DNA from: Caldovatus sediminis
GTDB lineage: Bacteria; Pseudomonadota; Alphaproteobacteria; Acetobacterales; Acetobacteraceae
Reading direction: 5' to 3'
Assembly (NCBI RefSeq): GCF_014644455.1
Contig: NZ_BMKS01000017.1
Coordinates: 1 to 64,000 of the forward strand
DNA: 64,000 bases
Under the pieces are notes generated by a model. It did not search any database. It was not told the origin of the DNA and saw nothing but the letters and a program-made list of their open reading frames with translations. Of the stretch, positions 8,366 through 18,784 are shown one piece after another (position 1 is the stretch's first letter; every line of letters starts with the position of its first letter). The translations under genes and the position numbers were made by a program.

Positions 8366-9475
8366 ATGGCTGCGCAGGGCGCGGTGCTGGGCCTCGAATC
8401 GAGCTGCGACGAGACCGCCGCCGCGGTGCTGGCCGGCGACGGCACGGTGCTGGCCGAGGCGGTGCTCAGCCAGGAGCAGGAGCACGCCCGTTTCGGCGGC
8501 GTGGTGCCCGAGCTCGCCGCGCGCGCGCACCTCCGCCACCTGCCGCGCCTCGCCCGCGCCGTGATGGATCGCGCCGGCCTCGCGCCCGGCGACCTCGCGG
8601 CCGTGGCCGCGACCTCCGGCCCCGGCCTGATCGGCGGTCTGATCGTGGGCGCGAGCTTCGGCAAGGGGATCGCGATCGCCCGGGGGGTGCCGTTCGTCGC
8701 CGTGAACCACCTGGAGGCGCACGCGCTGACCGTGCGGCTGCCCGGCCTGATCGAGGGCGGGGCGCCGGAGTTCCCCTACCTGCTGCTGCTGGTCTCCGGC
8801 GGCCACTGCCAGTGCGTCGCGGTCGAGGAGGTGGGGCGCTACCGCCGGCTCGGCACCACGCTCGACGACGCGGTGGGCGAGGCCTTCGACAAGGTGGCGA
8901 AGCTGCTCGGCCTGCCCTGGCCGGGCGGCCCGCACCTGGAGCGGCTGGCGGCGCGGGGCGATCCGGCGCGCTTCGCCCTGCCGCGGCCGCTGCTCGGCCG
9001 GCCCGGCTGCGACTTCTCCTTCAGCGGGCTCAAGACCGCGGTGGCGCAGCTGGTCGCCAGGGGTGCCGCGGCGGACGCGCGGGGGAAGGCCGACCTCGCC
9101 GCCTCCTTCCAGGCCGCGGTGGCCGAGGTGCTGGCCGACCGCGCGGCGCACGCACTGGCGATGCTGCCCGAGGCGCGGGCCCTGGTCGTCGCCGGCGGCG
9201 TGGCGGCGAACGCGGCGGTGCGCGCGGCGCTAGCGGCGCAGGCCGAGGCCGCCCATGGGGGGAGGAAGGTCCGGCTGGTGGCCCCGCCGCTGCGGCTGTG
9301 CACGGACAACGCCGTGATGGTGGCCTGGGCGGGGATCGAACGGCTGCGCCTCGGGCTTGCGGACCCGCTCGATCACGCCCCCCGGCCGCGCTGGCCGCTC
9401 GACGAGATGCGGGGGCGGGGCGGGGCGGAAGCGGGGCGCGACGCGGCGCGGCCGCCTGGCCTGCGGCGCCGGTAG
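8366..9475 (+). CDS. tsaD: tRNA N6-threonylcarbamoyladenosine transferase subunit TsaD
   Basis: The 369-residue protein is the ASKHA-fold subunit that moves threonylcarbamoyl from threonylcarbamoyl-AMP to A37 of ANN-decoding tRNAs. It shows LGLESSCDET at the start, the metal-binding helix ARAHLRHLP, TSGPGLIGGL, VNHLEAHAL, LLLVSGGH, and LVVAGGVAAN, and ends with RPRWPLDE. ATG 8366 has GGAAGG six bases upstream; the longer frame from 8303 has no site and would overlap hemC. A C-terminal basic tail of about 20 residues after RPRWPLDEM is unusual and may be a lost stop codon. Confidence 0.95.
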   Translation: MAAQGAVLGLESSCDETAAAVLAGDGTVLAEAVLSQEQEHARFGGVVPELAARAHLRHLPRLARAVMDRAGLAPGDLAAVAATSGPGLIGGLIVGASFGKGIAIARGVPFVAVNHLEAHALTVRLPGLIEGGAPEFPYLLLLVSGGHCQCVAVEEVGRYRRLGTTLDDAVGEAFDKVAKLLGLPWPGGPHLERLAARGDPARFALPRPLLGRPGCDFSFSGLKTAVAQLVARGAAADARGKADLAASFQAAVAEVLADRAAHALAMLPEARALVVAGGVAANAAVRAALAAQAEAAHGGRKVRLVAPPLRLCTDNAVMVAWAGIERLRLGLADPLDHAPRPRWPLDEMRGRGGAEAGRDAARPPGLRRR

Positions 9476-10106
9476 CAGCGGATACGCGGGCACGCCGAAG
9501 TAATGGCGGAGCGCCGGCGGCGGCGCGGCGCTGGCCGCCGCCGGTTCCGCCGGCCCGACCGGGAGCGGAACCACGACGCCGCGCGGGGCGGCGAGCGCGC
9601 CGAGGCCCGCCGCCCAGTCCTCCAGCTCGGCGCGCTGCGCGGCGTAGAGCGCCGCGCCGTAGGCCGGGTTCTCGCGGAACCGCAGCGCGTTCTGCGGGTC
9701 GGCGAGCATGCGGCCGACCGGGCCGGGCGGCCGCGCCGCGGCGTCGCGCCGCCGGCGCGCCGCCGCCTCCGGGTCGAGCGCGGCGAGGACGGCGAGAGCG
9801 CGCCGGGCCTCCGCCCCGAAGGCCAGCGCCAGGGCGTCGAGCACCGGCACCTCCCACCTCCGGCTCCCGCCATCGGCGTGCCTCGCCGCCGCGGCCGGGC
9901 GGCACCTCGTGGCAGAGCAGGGCGAGGTCGCGCGCCTCCGCGGCGAGGCGCTGCAGCATGTCGGGCGGCATGGTGGCGGAAGAGGGCTGCGCCCGCGCCG
10001 CGGTCGCGGCGAATACCGCCAGGGCCAGGGCGAGCAGCGGGCCGGACGGGGCCGCAACGCGCCCGCGCGGCCTCGTGCCGTCTCGCCGGGGACCGGTCCC
10101 GAGCAT
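9476..10106 (-). pseudogene. Frameshifted gene for a secreted protein of unknown function
   Basis: A start at ATG 10106 with GAGG five bases upstream gives an N-terminus with a signal peptide (LLALALAVFAATAARAQ) and PDMLQRLAAEARDLALLCHEVPP. Good coding character then moves to another frame near 9860-9890, giving WEVPVLDALALAF, LADPQNALRFRENPAYG, YAAQRAELEDW and LRHYFGVPAYPLL. No stop ends the second frame until 9230, inside tsaD on the other strand, so the original 3' end is lost or altered. I recognise no family. If the frameshift is a sequencing error this is an ordinary envelope protein of about 200 residues. It lies between convergent tsaD and the FkbM gene. Confidence 0.42.
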
Positions 10107-10206
10107 GTCGTCCTCGCGCGCCGATGCGGACGCCGCGGAGAGGTGGTGCACCGCGCCGCCCCCGCCAGGGGCGGCGCCCGGTCCGCCCCGGGGGCCGTTG
10201 CGGCGG

Positions 10207-11163
10207 TCAGGCCTCCGGCGCCTGGCGCGCCGCGACGATGTTCATCAGGCCCCCCTCCATCGCCCTGAGCTGGGACGCCTCCGTCGGCACCAGCCGCGAG
10301 TCCGCGCCGACGGTCCAGAACCGGAAGCCGAGGCCCTCGAGCAGCGCGATCGTCGCCTCCGCGCCCATGCCGGCGTCGCGCATCAGGCGGGGGGCGAATT
10401 CCAGCATCAGCCGCACCCCGGGCGATCGCTCCAGCAGGCCGCGCATGCCGAGGAGCGCGAAGCCCTCGTGCCCCTCGATGTCGAGCTTCACGGCATGCGG
10501 GACCGTCTCCGGCCTTCGGAACATCGCGTCGAGCGCGACCTTGCGCACCGTCGCCGCCCGCGGCGCGCCCTGCGGGGCCGGCTCCTCCGCGTCGTCGGGG
10601 GCGAGCCGCGCGCCGCCGGCGTGGGCGAAGCCGAACCGCAGCCGGGCCTCGCCCGCGCGGTCGCTCACCGCCACGCGGTGGACCCGCACGACCGAGGCGA
10701 AGCCGTTGAGCCGCACCGACTGCTCGACCAGGCGCGCATAGCGGGGATTGGGCTCGAAGGCGTGGACCCGCCCCGCCGGGCCGACCGCGGCGGCGGCGGC
10801 CAGCGTGTACACGCCGTGGTTGGCGCCGATGTCGAACACGGTGTCGCCGGGGCGGATCAGGCGGCGGAACGCGGCGAGGTACTCGGGCTCCCACACGCCG
10901 CTCATCATGAGGTGGGGCGCGATGTCGCGGCAGCGCGTATCCACCAGGATCATGTGCCCCGAGGCGCAGAGCGTGAGGGCGGTGCTGTCGTCGAGCGTCG
11001 CGCTCTGCGCCATGCGCACCGCCTCGATCCGTTCCGCGACCTGTTCGAGGCGGGCGGCGACGCCCTCGATCCGCCGTTCCAGCCGCTCGAGCGCGGCGGC
11101 CTGCCGCCTGGCCAGCGTCCGTCCGCCCGGCGCGGAAAGCCATCGTCGGAGCCTTGCGAGCAC
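10207..11163 (-). CDS. FkbM-family SAM-dependent methyltransferase
   Basis: The 318-residue protein has the methyltransferase motif I VFDIGANHGVYTL, motif II VHAFEPNPRYA, and VKLDIEGHEG, all hallmarks of the FkbM family, which O-methylates sugars, polyketides or other small molecules. A helical, Arg/Glu-rich segment of about 60 residues (RRIEGVAARLEQVAERIEAV) precedes the catalytic domain and may form a coiled coil. I prefer GTG 11163, which has AGGGG in place; the open frame extends to a TTG at 11223 without a ribosome site. No glycosyltransferase or polysaccharide genes are nearby, so the acceptor is unknown. Confidence 0.85.
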   Translation of the reverse strand: MLARLRRWLSAPGGRTLARRQAAALERLERRIEGVAARLEQVAERIEAVRMAQSATLDDSTALTLCASGHMILVDTRCRDIAPHLMMSGVWEPEYLAAFRRLIRPGDTVFDIGANHGVYTLAAAAAVGPAGRVHAFEPNPRYARLVEQSVRLNGFASVVRVHRVAVSDRAGEARLRFGFAHAGGARLAPDDAEEPAPQGAPRAATVRKVALDAMFRRPETVPHAVKLDIEGHEGFALLGMRGLLERSPGVRLMLEFAPRLMRDAGMGAEATIALLEGLGFRFWTVGADSRLVPTEASQLRAMEGGLMNIVAARQAPEA

Positions 11164-11299
11164 GCCCGCCCCTGTTCGGTCGCCGTCGCCGCGGACGCTA
11201 GGCGCGGGACCGCCGCGCGGCAAGGCCGCCGGGCGACGGGCGGCGATGCGCCCCGCACGGGTTGCGGCGCCCGGCGACGGCGGCTACCCGGCCCGCCCC

Positions 11300-12130
11300 G
11301 TGAACTACCGCCACGCCTTCCACGCCGGCAACTTTGCCGACTGCATGAAGCACGCGCTTCTGGTGCGGCTGCTGCACGCGCTGCGCCGCAAGGAGACGCC
11401 CTTCGCGGTGCTCGACACCCATGCCGGGCGCGGCGCCTACGACCTCTCCGCGCCGGAGGCGGAGCGCACCGGCGAGTGGCGCGGCGGCGTCGGCCGGCTG
11501 CTCGGCCTCGCCGATGCCGGGCCGCTCGCCGACTACGTCGCGCTCGTGCGGGCGCTCGGCGCGCCGGCGCGCTATCCCGGCTCGCCGGCGCTGGTCCGCG
11601 CGCTGCTGCGCCCGCAGGACCGCCTCGTCTGCGTCGAGCCGCATCCGGAGGACCACGCCGCCCTCGCCGCCCGCTTCCGCGGCGACCGCCAGGTCGCGGT
11701 GCACCGGCGCGACGGGTGGGAGGCGCTGCGCGCCCTCACCCCGCCGCCCGAAGGCCGCGGCCTGGTGCTGATGGACCCGCCCTTCGAGCAGGAGGGCGAG
11801 TTCGACCGCCTGGCCGCGTCCGTCGCCCTGCTGCGGCGCCGCTTCCGCGCCGGCATCCTCGCCGCCTGGTACCCGATCAAGCACCGCGCGCCCGTGCGCG
11901 CCTTCCATGCCGCCCTCGCGGCCGGCGGGGCGCGCGACCTGATCGCGGCGGAGCTCTGGCTGCGGGCGCCGACCGATCCGGCCCGGCTGAACGGCTGCGG
12001 GCTGGTGGTCGCGAACGCCCCCTTCCGCTTCGCGGAGGAATGCGGTCCGATGCTGGCGGCGATGCTCGCGGCGTTGGGCGCGCGCGACTCGGGCGAGGGC
12101 TGGGCGGTGACGCGGATCGTGGAGGAGTAG
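11300..12130 (+). CDS. rlmJ: 23S rRNA (adenine(2030)-N6)-methyltransferase RlmJ
   Basis: This 276-residue protein begins NYRHAFHAGNFADCMKH, the strongly conserved RlmJ (formerly ComJ/YhiR) start, followed by DTHAGRGAYDL (SAM motif I), VCVEPHPEDH and the catalytic LMDPPFEQ motif of amino methyltransferases. It methylates a single adenine of 23S rRNA in the large subunit. The start is GTG 11300, fixed by the conserved N-terminus. It is followed five bases later by gpsA, so the two are co-transcribed. Confidence 0.92.
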   Translation: MNYRHAFHAGNFADCMKHALLVRLLHALRRKETPFAVLDTHAGRGAYDLSAPEAERTGEWRGGVGRLLGLADAGPLADYVALVRALGAPARYPGSPALVRALLRPQDRLVCVEPHPEDHAALAARFRGDRQVAVHRRDGWEALRALTPPPEGRGLVLMDPPFEQEGEFDRLAASVALLRRRFRAGILAAWYPIKHRAPVRAFHAALAAGGARDLIAAELWLRAPTDPARLNGCGLVVANAPFRFAEECGPMLAAMLAALGARDSGEGWAVTRIVEE

Positions 12131-12135
12131 GCCGT

Positions 12136-13140
12136 ATGCCGCAGCGCAACCATCCGCAGCGCCCGAAGCTGTGCGTGCTCGGCGCCGGCGCCTGGGGCAC
12201 CGCGCTCGCCGTGCAGGCGGCGCGCGGCGGCAACCCGGTGTCGGTCTGGGCGCGCGACCCGGCGCGCGCGGCGGAGATCGAGGCGGCGCGGGAGAACGCC
12301 CGCTACCTGCCCGGCGCCCGCCTCGGCCCGCTGGTGCGGGTGACCGCCGACGCCGCCGAGGCGCTCGACCGCGCCGCCTTCGTGCTGGTCGCGGTGCCGA
12401 CGCAATTCATGCGCACCGTGCTCGCCTCGCTGCCCGACACCGGCGCGCCGCTGATCGTCTGCGCCAAGGGGGTGGAGAAGGACACGCTCCTGCTGCCGCT
12501 CGAGATCGTCGCCGAGGCGCGGCCCGGCACGCCGGCGGCGGTGCTCTCCGGCCCCAACTTCGCGCACGAGATCGCGCGCGGCCTGCCGGCGGCGGCGGTG
12601 GTGGCGAGCCACGACGCGGCGCTGCGCAACCTCTGCGCCGACCTGCTGGCGACGCCCGGCTTCCGCCTCTACGGCGGCGACGACCCGATCGGCGTGCAGG
12701 TCGGCGGCGCGGCGAAGAACGTCATCGCCATCGCCGCCGGCGCGGTGATCGGCGCCGGGCTCGGCGAGAACGCGCGCGCGGCGCTGGTCACGCGCGGCCT
12801 CGCGGAGCTGTCGCGGCTGACGGTGGCGCTCGGCGGGCGTCAGGAGACGGCGGCGGGCCTGTCGGGCCTCGGCGACCTGCTGCTGACCACGACCGGCCCC
12901 GGCAGCCGCAACACCTCGCTCGGCGCGGAGCTCGCGCGCGGCGTCCCGCTGGAGAAGGCGATCGCGACGCGCGTCGGCGTGGCGGAGGGCGTGGAGACCG
13001 CGCCGGCCATCGTCGCGCGGGCCGAGCGGGCCGGGGTGGAGCTGCCGATCTGCGCCGCGGTGGCGGGCCTGCTCGCCGGCGAGGTGACGGTCGGCGACGC
13101 GATGGGCCGGCTGCTCGCGCGGCCGCGGCGCGACGAGTAG
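12136..13140 (+). CDS. gpsA: Glycerol-3-phosphate dehydrogenase [NAD(P)+]
   Basis: The 334-residue enzyme reduces dihydroxyacetone phosphate to sn-glycerol-3-phosphate for phospholipid synthesis. It has the GAGAWGTALA dinucleotide loop, VAVPTQFMR, AKGVEKDT, LSGPNFAHE, the catalytic Lys in GGAAKNVIAI, and GLSGLGDLLLT. ATG 12136 follows the rlmJ stop by five bases and has GGAG in the preceding codons. pgsA, which uses its product, is also in this window at 25.9 kb but is not linked. Confidence 0.95.
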   Translation: MPQRNHPQRPKLCVLGAGAWGTALAVQAARGGNPVSVWARDPARAAEIEAARENARYLPGARLGPLVRVTADAAEALDRAAFVLVAVPTQFMRTVLASLPDTGAPLIVCAKGVEKDTLLLPLEIVAEARPGTPAAVLSGPNFAHEIARGLPAAAVVASHDAALRNLCADLLATPGFRLYGGDDPIGVQVGGAAKNVIAIAAGAVIGAGLGENARAALVTRGLAELSRLTVALGGRQETAAGLSGLGDLLLTTTGPGSRNTSLGAELARGVPLEKAIATRVGVAEGVETAPAIVARAERAGVELPICAAVAGLLAGEVTVGDAMGRLLARPRRDE

Positions 13141-13364
13141 CGCGGGGACCGCGGCCGGGAGCGAAAGGTCGCGGGCGACGCGGCCCCAGGCCCGAAAGCG
13201 TGGATCGCCCGGTTCGAAGGCTGGTACAAGGCTCCGCCGGCTGTCGCCTCGGCCCGATCAGGGCGGGGAAAGCGGGCGTGCGGGCGCGAACCCCGTGCCC
13301 TTCCGCCGTGCTGTTCCGCGCCAAGTGACTGAACATCCCGTGAGCTGATCCTATCTTTTCCTTC

Positions 13365-14245
13365 ATGTCCGTGCCGTCGTCCCTCCCCGAGCCGCCGCCC
13401 CTGCCGCCCAGGGCCGCCCTGTTCCTCGACTTCGACGGGACGCTGGTGGAGATCGCGCCGACGCCCGACGCGGTGCGGGTGCCGCCCGCGCTCCTGTCGG
13501 TGCTGGGTCGGCTCGCGCGCCGGCTGGACGGCGCGCTGGCGGTGGTGAGCGGGCGGCCGATGCGGGACCTCGACCGGTTCCTCCCCCTGCCGGTCGTGAA
13601 GGTCGGCGACCACGGGGCGGCGCTGCGGCTCGGGCCGGGCGCGCCGGTGATCGGGCCGCACCTGCCGCTGCCGCCGCCCGAATGGCGCGCCCGCGCCGCC
13701 GCGCTGGCCGAGCGGTTCCCCGGCGCCCTGCTCGAGGAGAAGGCGCACGGCTTCGTGCTGCACTACCGTCTCGCCGGCCCCGAGGCGGGGGAGGCGGCGC
13801 GCGAGCTGCTGTCGGCGCTGGTTGCCGAGCAGCCCGAGCGCTTCGCGCTGCTGGCCGCCCGCAAGGCGTGGGAGGTGCGCCCGCGCGGCGTCTCCAAGGC
13901 GAGCGCGGTGGCCGCGCTGATGACCCGCCCGCCCTTCGCCGGGCGCGTGCCGGTGTTCGTCGGCGACGACGCGACCGACGAGGAGGGCATGGCCGAGGCC
14001 CGCTCCGGCGGCGGGATCGGCCTGCGGCTGCAGGACGCGTTCGGCACGCCGGCCCGGCTGCGCGCCTGGCTCGCCGCGCATGCGGGGGAGGAGGCGGACG
14101 TCTCGGCTGCGACGGAGGAAAAGATGGACGAGGGACAGGCCCGACCCGCCACGGCGACGCGACGCCCCGCCGCGCCCCCGCGGCATGCGGCGCCTTCTCG
14201 GTCCGGCTCCGGCGCGGTGCCGCCGCGGCCGCAGGGGGCGCGGTC

Positions 14246-14249
<4 letters not shown>
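13365..14249 (+). CDS. otsB: Trehalose-6-phosphate phosphatase
   Basis: A HAD-superfamily phosphatase of 294 residues. LFLDFDGTLVEI holds the nucleophile Asp, VVSGRP is motif II, and FVGDDATDEEGM is the Mg-binding motif. It converts trehalose-6-phosphate made by OtsA to trehalose. The C-terminus has about 40 extra Pro/Arg/Ala-rich residues beyond the fold. The stop overlaps the otsA GTG start by four bases (GTGA). The 224-base gap upstream is AT-rich just before the start and probably carries the promoter, but I see no clear stress-sigma motif there. Confidence 0.92.
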
Positions 14250-15664
<1,415 letters not shown>

Positions 15665-15707
15665 CGCGCGGCCGGAGCCTCCGCTGCGGCCTCGCGGCCG
15701 CGGGCGC

Positions 15708-16334
15708 TCAGGCCATCGGCACCATCACGTGCCTGCGGTAGGCGGGCCGCTGCCCGAGGCGCTCGTACCAGCCGCGCAGGTTCTTCCGCTCCGCCCGCGC
15801 GACCGGCAGGTTGAACCAGCGGTGGGCCTGGATGCCGAGCGCGATGTCGGCGATCGTGAACGCCGCCCCCGCGATGAACTCGCGCCCGGCGAGCCGCGCA
15901 TCCAGGATGCCCCACAGCTCCTCCGCGGCGTCCCTGGCCCTGGCCGCGGCCGCGAGGTCGCGGTCCTCCTCCGGCGTCCGCACATAGGTGAAGAACAGCG
16001 TCGTCATCGGCCCGGTCACGCGCGAGAGCTGCCAGTCCATCCAGCGCTCGACCTCCGCCCGCTCGCGCGGCGCGGCGGGGTAGAGCGCGGCGCCGCCGGG
16101 GCGCGTGTTGCACAGGTAGCGGAGGATGGTGTTGCTCTCCCACAGCGTGAAGCCGTCCTCCTCCTCGATGGTGGGGACGAGGGCGTTCGGGTTCTTCGCC
16201 AGGTAGTCCGGGTCCCGGGTGCGGCCGAAGGCGCCGCCGGCGTCGATGCGGTCGTAGGTCACGCCCAGCTCGTCGCAGAGCCAGAGCACCTTCATCACGT
16301 TGCTCGAGCTCGTCCGGCCCCAGATCGTCAGCAT
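15708..16334 (-). CDS. Glutathione S-transferase family protein
   Basis: The 208-residue protein has a thioredoxin-like N-terminal domain (MLTIWGRTSSSNVMKVLW) with NPNALVPTIEEEDG and LWESNTILRYL, the glutathione-binding region, then a helical domain with FTIADIALG, the N-capping box motif. SSSN near residue 9 offers a catalytic Ser, as in theta/zeta-like bacterial GSTs. The substrate is unknown. It is convergent with otsA, 43 bases away, and diverges from dsbB. Confidence 0.9.
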   Translation of the reverse strand: MLTIWGRTSSSNVMKVLWLCDELGVTYDRIDAGGAFGRTRDPDYLAKNPNALVPTIEEEDGFTLWESNTILRYLCNTRPGGAALYPAAPRERAEVERWMDWQLSRVTGPMTTLFFTYVRTPEEDRDLAAAARARDAAEELWGILDARLAGREFIAGAAFTIADIALGIQAHRWFNLPVARAERKNLRGWYERLGQRPAYRRHVMVPMA

Positions 16335-16435
16335 GGCGCGCCTCCCTCCTGCCGCTGCGGGGCCGTCACGGTAGGGGCGCCGCGGGGGGCGGGTCCAGTT
16401 GCGCCGGAGGCGGGGAGGGGCAATGTAGCCCCGCC

Positions 16436-16933
16436 ATGGACCCTTCCGTCCCCACCGCCCTCCTGGTCGCCGCGCTCGCCGCCGCCGCGCCGCTCTTCGC
16501 GCAGGGCAGCGAGGACTGGTGGGGGCTCGCCCCCTGCGAGCTCTGCCTCTGGCAGCGCTGGCCCTACTGGGTCGCGGCGGGGCTCGCCCTGGGGGCGGCG
16601 CTGCTGGTCGGCCGGGCGCGGCGCGTGCTGCTCGGCCTCGCCGGGGTCGCCGTGCTCGCCTCGGGCGCGATCGCGGTGCTGCACGTCGGGGTGGAGCAGG
16701 ACTGGTGGCCCTCGCCGCTGCCGGGATGCCAGGTGCCGACCGCCTCGGGCACCGCCCCGACGAGCGTCGAGGAGCTGATGCGCGGGCTTGCCGCGGCGCC
16801 GACCAAGCCCTGCGACGCGCCGACCTTCCTGATCGAGGGGGTGCCGATCTCCATGGCCGGCATGAACCTGCTCTACGCCCTCGGCCTCGGCGGCTTCACC
16901 CTGTTCCTCGCGGGGCGGAGGCCGCGCCGGTGA
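16436..16933 (+). CDS. dsbB: Disulfide bond formation protein B
   Basis: A 165-residue inner membrane protein with four hydrophobic helices. PCELCLWQRWPYW carries the first CxxC pair next to helix 2, and the periplasmic loop has GCQVP and KPCDAP as the second pair. DsbB reoxidises DsbA and passes electrons to ubiquinone. Its stop overlaps the GTG start of the ubiquinone biosynthesis gene coq7 by four bases, a sensible pairing because DsbB needs quinone. Confidence 0.92.
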   Translation: MDPSVPTALLVAALAAAAPLFAQGSEDWWGLAPCELCLWQRWPYWVAAGLALGAALLVGRARRVLLGLAGVAVLASGAIAVLHVGVEQDWWPSPLPGCQVPTASGTAPTSVEELMRGLAAAPTKPCDAPTFLIEGVPISMAGMNLLYALGLGGFTLFLAGRRPRR

Positions 16934-17517
16934 GCGCCGTGCCCGCGGGGGAGGGGGCCCCGCCGCGCGCCGCCACCGGCGAGCCCCGCCTGCCGGGCGA
17001 CCCCACGCCCCGCGAGGTCGTGGCGCGCGCGATCCGCGTGGACCATGCGGGGGAATACGGCGCGAAGCGCATCTACGAGGGCCAGATCGCGGTGCTGCGC
17101 GGCACGCGCTGGGAGCCGATGCTGCGCCACATGCAGGCGCAGGAGCAGCACCACCTCGACACCTTCGCGCGCCTGATCGCCGAGCGGCGCGTGCGCCCGA
17201 CCGCGCTGCTGCCGCTCTGGCACGTCGCCGGCTTCGCGCTCGGCGCGGCGACGGCGCTGCTGGGCCACCGCGCCGCCATGGCCTGCACCGTCGCCGTCGA
17301 GGAGGCGATAGACGAGCACTACCGCGCGCAGGAGGCCGCGCTCGGCGAGGACGAGGCGGCGCTCCGCGCCGACATCGCGCGCTTCCGCGCCGAGGAGCTG
17401 GAGCACCGCGACATCGGCCTCGCCCACGAGGCGGAGCGGGCGCCCGCCTACCGCCTGCTCTCGGCGGCGATCAGGGCCGGCTGCAGGGTCGCGATCCGGC
17501 TGAGCGAGCGGATCTGA
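16930..17517 (+). CDS. coq7: Demethoxyubiquinone hydroxylase (Coq7 family)
   Basis: This 195-residue di-iron protein performs the last ring hydroxylation of ubiquinone. Its four-helix bundle carries RVDHAGEYGAKRIYEGQ, EQHHLDTF, AVEEAIDEHY and EELEHRDIG, which together supply the Glu/His iron ligands of the ExxH motifs. GTG 16930 overlaps the dsbB stop (GTGA). The first 30 residues before TPREVVARAIRVDHAG are not conserved. Confidence 0.93.
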   Translation: MSAVPAGEGAPPRAATGEPRLPGDPTPREVVARAIRVDHAGEYGAKRIYEGQIAVLRGTRWEPMLRHMQAQEQHHLDTFARLIAERRVRPTALLPLWHVAGFALGAATALLGHRAAMACTVAVEEAIDEHYRAQEAALGEDEAALRADIARFRAEELEHRDIGLAHEAERAPAYRLLSAAIRAGCRVAIRLSERI

Positions 17518-17608
17518 CCCGGCCGGCGCCGCCGTCCCCTTCGCTTCCGACGCCCGGGCGGGGTATCCTCGCCCGCGGGAGAGGCTCACGAGGGAGACCC
17601 GCAGCGCC

Positions 17609-18784
17609 ATGGCGGAGACGCAGCAGCCCCCGCGCCTGACCCCGGGCGATCCCGCCCCCTGGTTCACCGCCGCGTGCGGCGCGAACCCGCACTACGTCTT
17701 CTCCTCCGTCGCCGGGCGCTACGTGGTGCTGTGCTTCCTGGCCTCGGCCGGGCGGCCGGAGGCGCGGCCGGCGCTCGCCGCCATCGCGGCGCACCGCGCG
17801 CTGTTCGACGACCGGCGCATCGCCCTGTTCTGCGTCACCCTCGACCCGGAGGACCGGCGCCAGGGCCGGCTGGTGCAGTCCCTGCCCGGCATCCGCCACT
17901 TCTGGGACTTCGACGGCGCGGTGAGCCGGCTCTACGGCGCCCTCATGCCGGCGCCGCCGCCCGAGCCGGACCGCATCGGCGACGGCGCCGGCGGCGGGGC
18001 GCGCGCGCTGTCCCGGCCGTTCTGGGTCGTGCTCGATCCGACGCTGCGGGTGCTGGCCGTGCGGCCGCTGGCCGAGGCGGAGGCGGTGATGCGCGACCTC
18101 GCCGCGCTGCCGCCGCCGGAGCGGCACGCCGGCGTCGCCGCGCCCTGGGCCCCGGTGCTGCTGGTGCCGCGGGTGTTCGAGCCGGAGTTCTGCCGCCACC
18201 TGATCGGCCTCTACGAGCGGCACGGCGGCCAGCCCTCGGGCTTCATGCGCGAGGTGGACGGCCGGACCGTGGCGGTGCACGACCCCGCCCACAAGCGCCG
18301 CGCCGACTACGTCATCGAGGACGAGGCGGCGAGGGCGGCGGCGCGGGCGCGCATCGTCCGGCGCCTGCTGCCGGAGATCGAGAAGGCCTTCCAGTTCCGC
18401 GCCACGCGCATGGAGCGCTACATCGTCGCCTGCTACGACGCGGCCGAGCAGGGCCACTTCGCCGCCCACCGCGACAACACCACGCGGGGCACGGCGCACC
18501 GCAGGTTCGCGGTGACGCTGAACCTCAACGCCGAGGAATACGAGGGCGGGGAGCTGCGGTTCCCGGAGTTCGGCACGCGCAGCTACCGCGCCCCGACCGG
18601 GGGCGCGGTGGTGTTCTCCTGCTCGCTGCTGCACGAGGCGCTGCCGGTGACCAAGGGGCGGCGCTACGTCTTCCTGCCCTTCCTCTACGACGAGGCGGGC
18701 GCGCGGCTCCGCGAGGCGAACAGCGCCTATCTGGGCGAGGGGGTCGGCGAATACCGCAGGGGCGGGGCCACGGCAGGCGCATAG
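17609..18784 (+). CDS. Peroxiredoxin-fold domain fused to a 2-oxoglutarate/Fe(II) dioxygenase (prolyl 4-hydroxylase type)
   Basis: Residues 8-165 look like an AhpC/TSA thioredoxin fold (LTPGDPAPWF, VVLCFLASAG, IALFCVTLDPED, FWVVLDPTLRVLA), but the position of the peroxidatic Cys reads FLASAGRPEA, so a peroxidase activity is unlikely. Residues 175-385 form a P4H-type 2OG oxygenase. Iron ligands are His287 and Asp289 (AHRDN) and His342 (LLHEALP), and Arg near 352 (KGRRYVF) would bind 2-oxoglutarate. MERYIVACYD and LNAEEYEGGELRFPE are typical of the family. The substrate is unknown. A dispersed repeat begins right at the stop codon. Confidence 0.85.
   Translation: MAETQQPPRLTPGDPAPWFTAACGANPHYVFSSVAGRYVVLCFLASAGRPEARPALAAIAAHRALFDDRRIALFCVTLDPEDRRQGRLVQSLPGIRHFWDFDGAVSRLYGALMPAPPPEPDRIGDGAGGGARALSRPFWVVLDPTLRVLAVRPLAEAEAVMRDLAALPPPERHAGVAAPWAPVLLVPRVFEPEFCRHLIGLYERHGGQPSGFMREVDGRTVAVHDPAHKRRADYVIEDEAARAAARARIVRRLLPEIEKAFQFRATRMERYIVACYDAAEQGHFAAHRDNTTRGTAHRRFAVTLNLNAEEYEGGELRFPEFGTRSYRAPTGGAVVFSCSLLHEALPVTKGRRYVFLPFLYDEAGARLREANSAYLGEGVGEYRRGGATAGA

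Noticed and set aside
8191-13140. A 1649-codon open frame on the plus strand across tsaD to gpsA
   Set aside because: Only its last 335 codons are real (gpsA). The rest is Arg/Pro/Ala-rich shadow of other genes, caused by few stop codons in GC-rich DNA. The same holds for other very long frames on both strands.
13190-13240. GGTTCGAAGGCTGG resembling a tRNA T-loop
   Set aside because: No acceptor or anticodon stem could be built around it, and the distances to paired arms do not fit a tRNA.
13141-13364. EcfG-type general stress promoter before otsB
   Set aside because: I looked for GGAAC-N16/17-CGTT and found no acceptable match.
16410-17517. One 332-codon frame covering dsbB and coq7
   Set aside because: The dsbB frame is clearly coding with its Cys motifs; the long frame is real only from GTG 16930.
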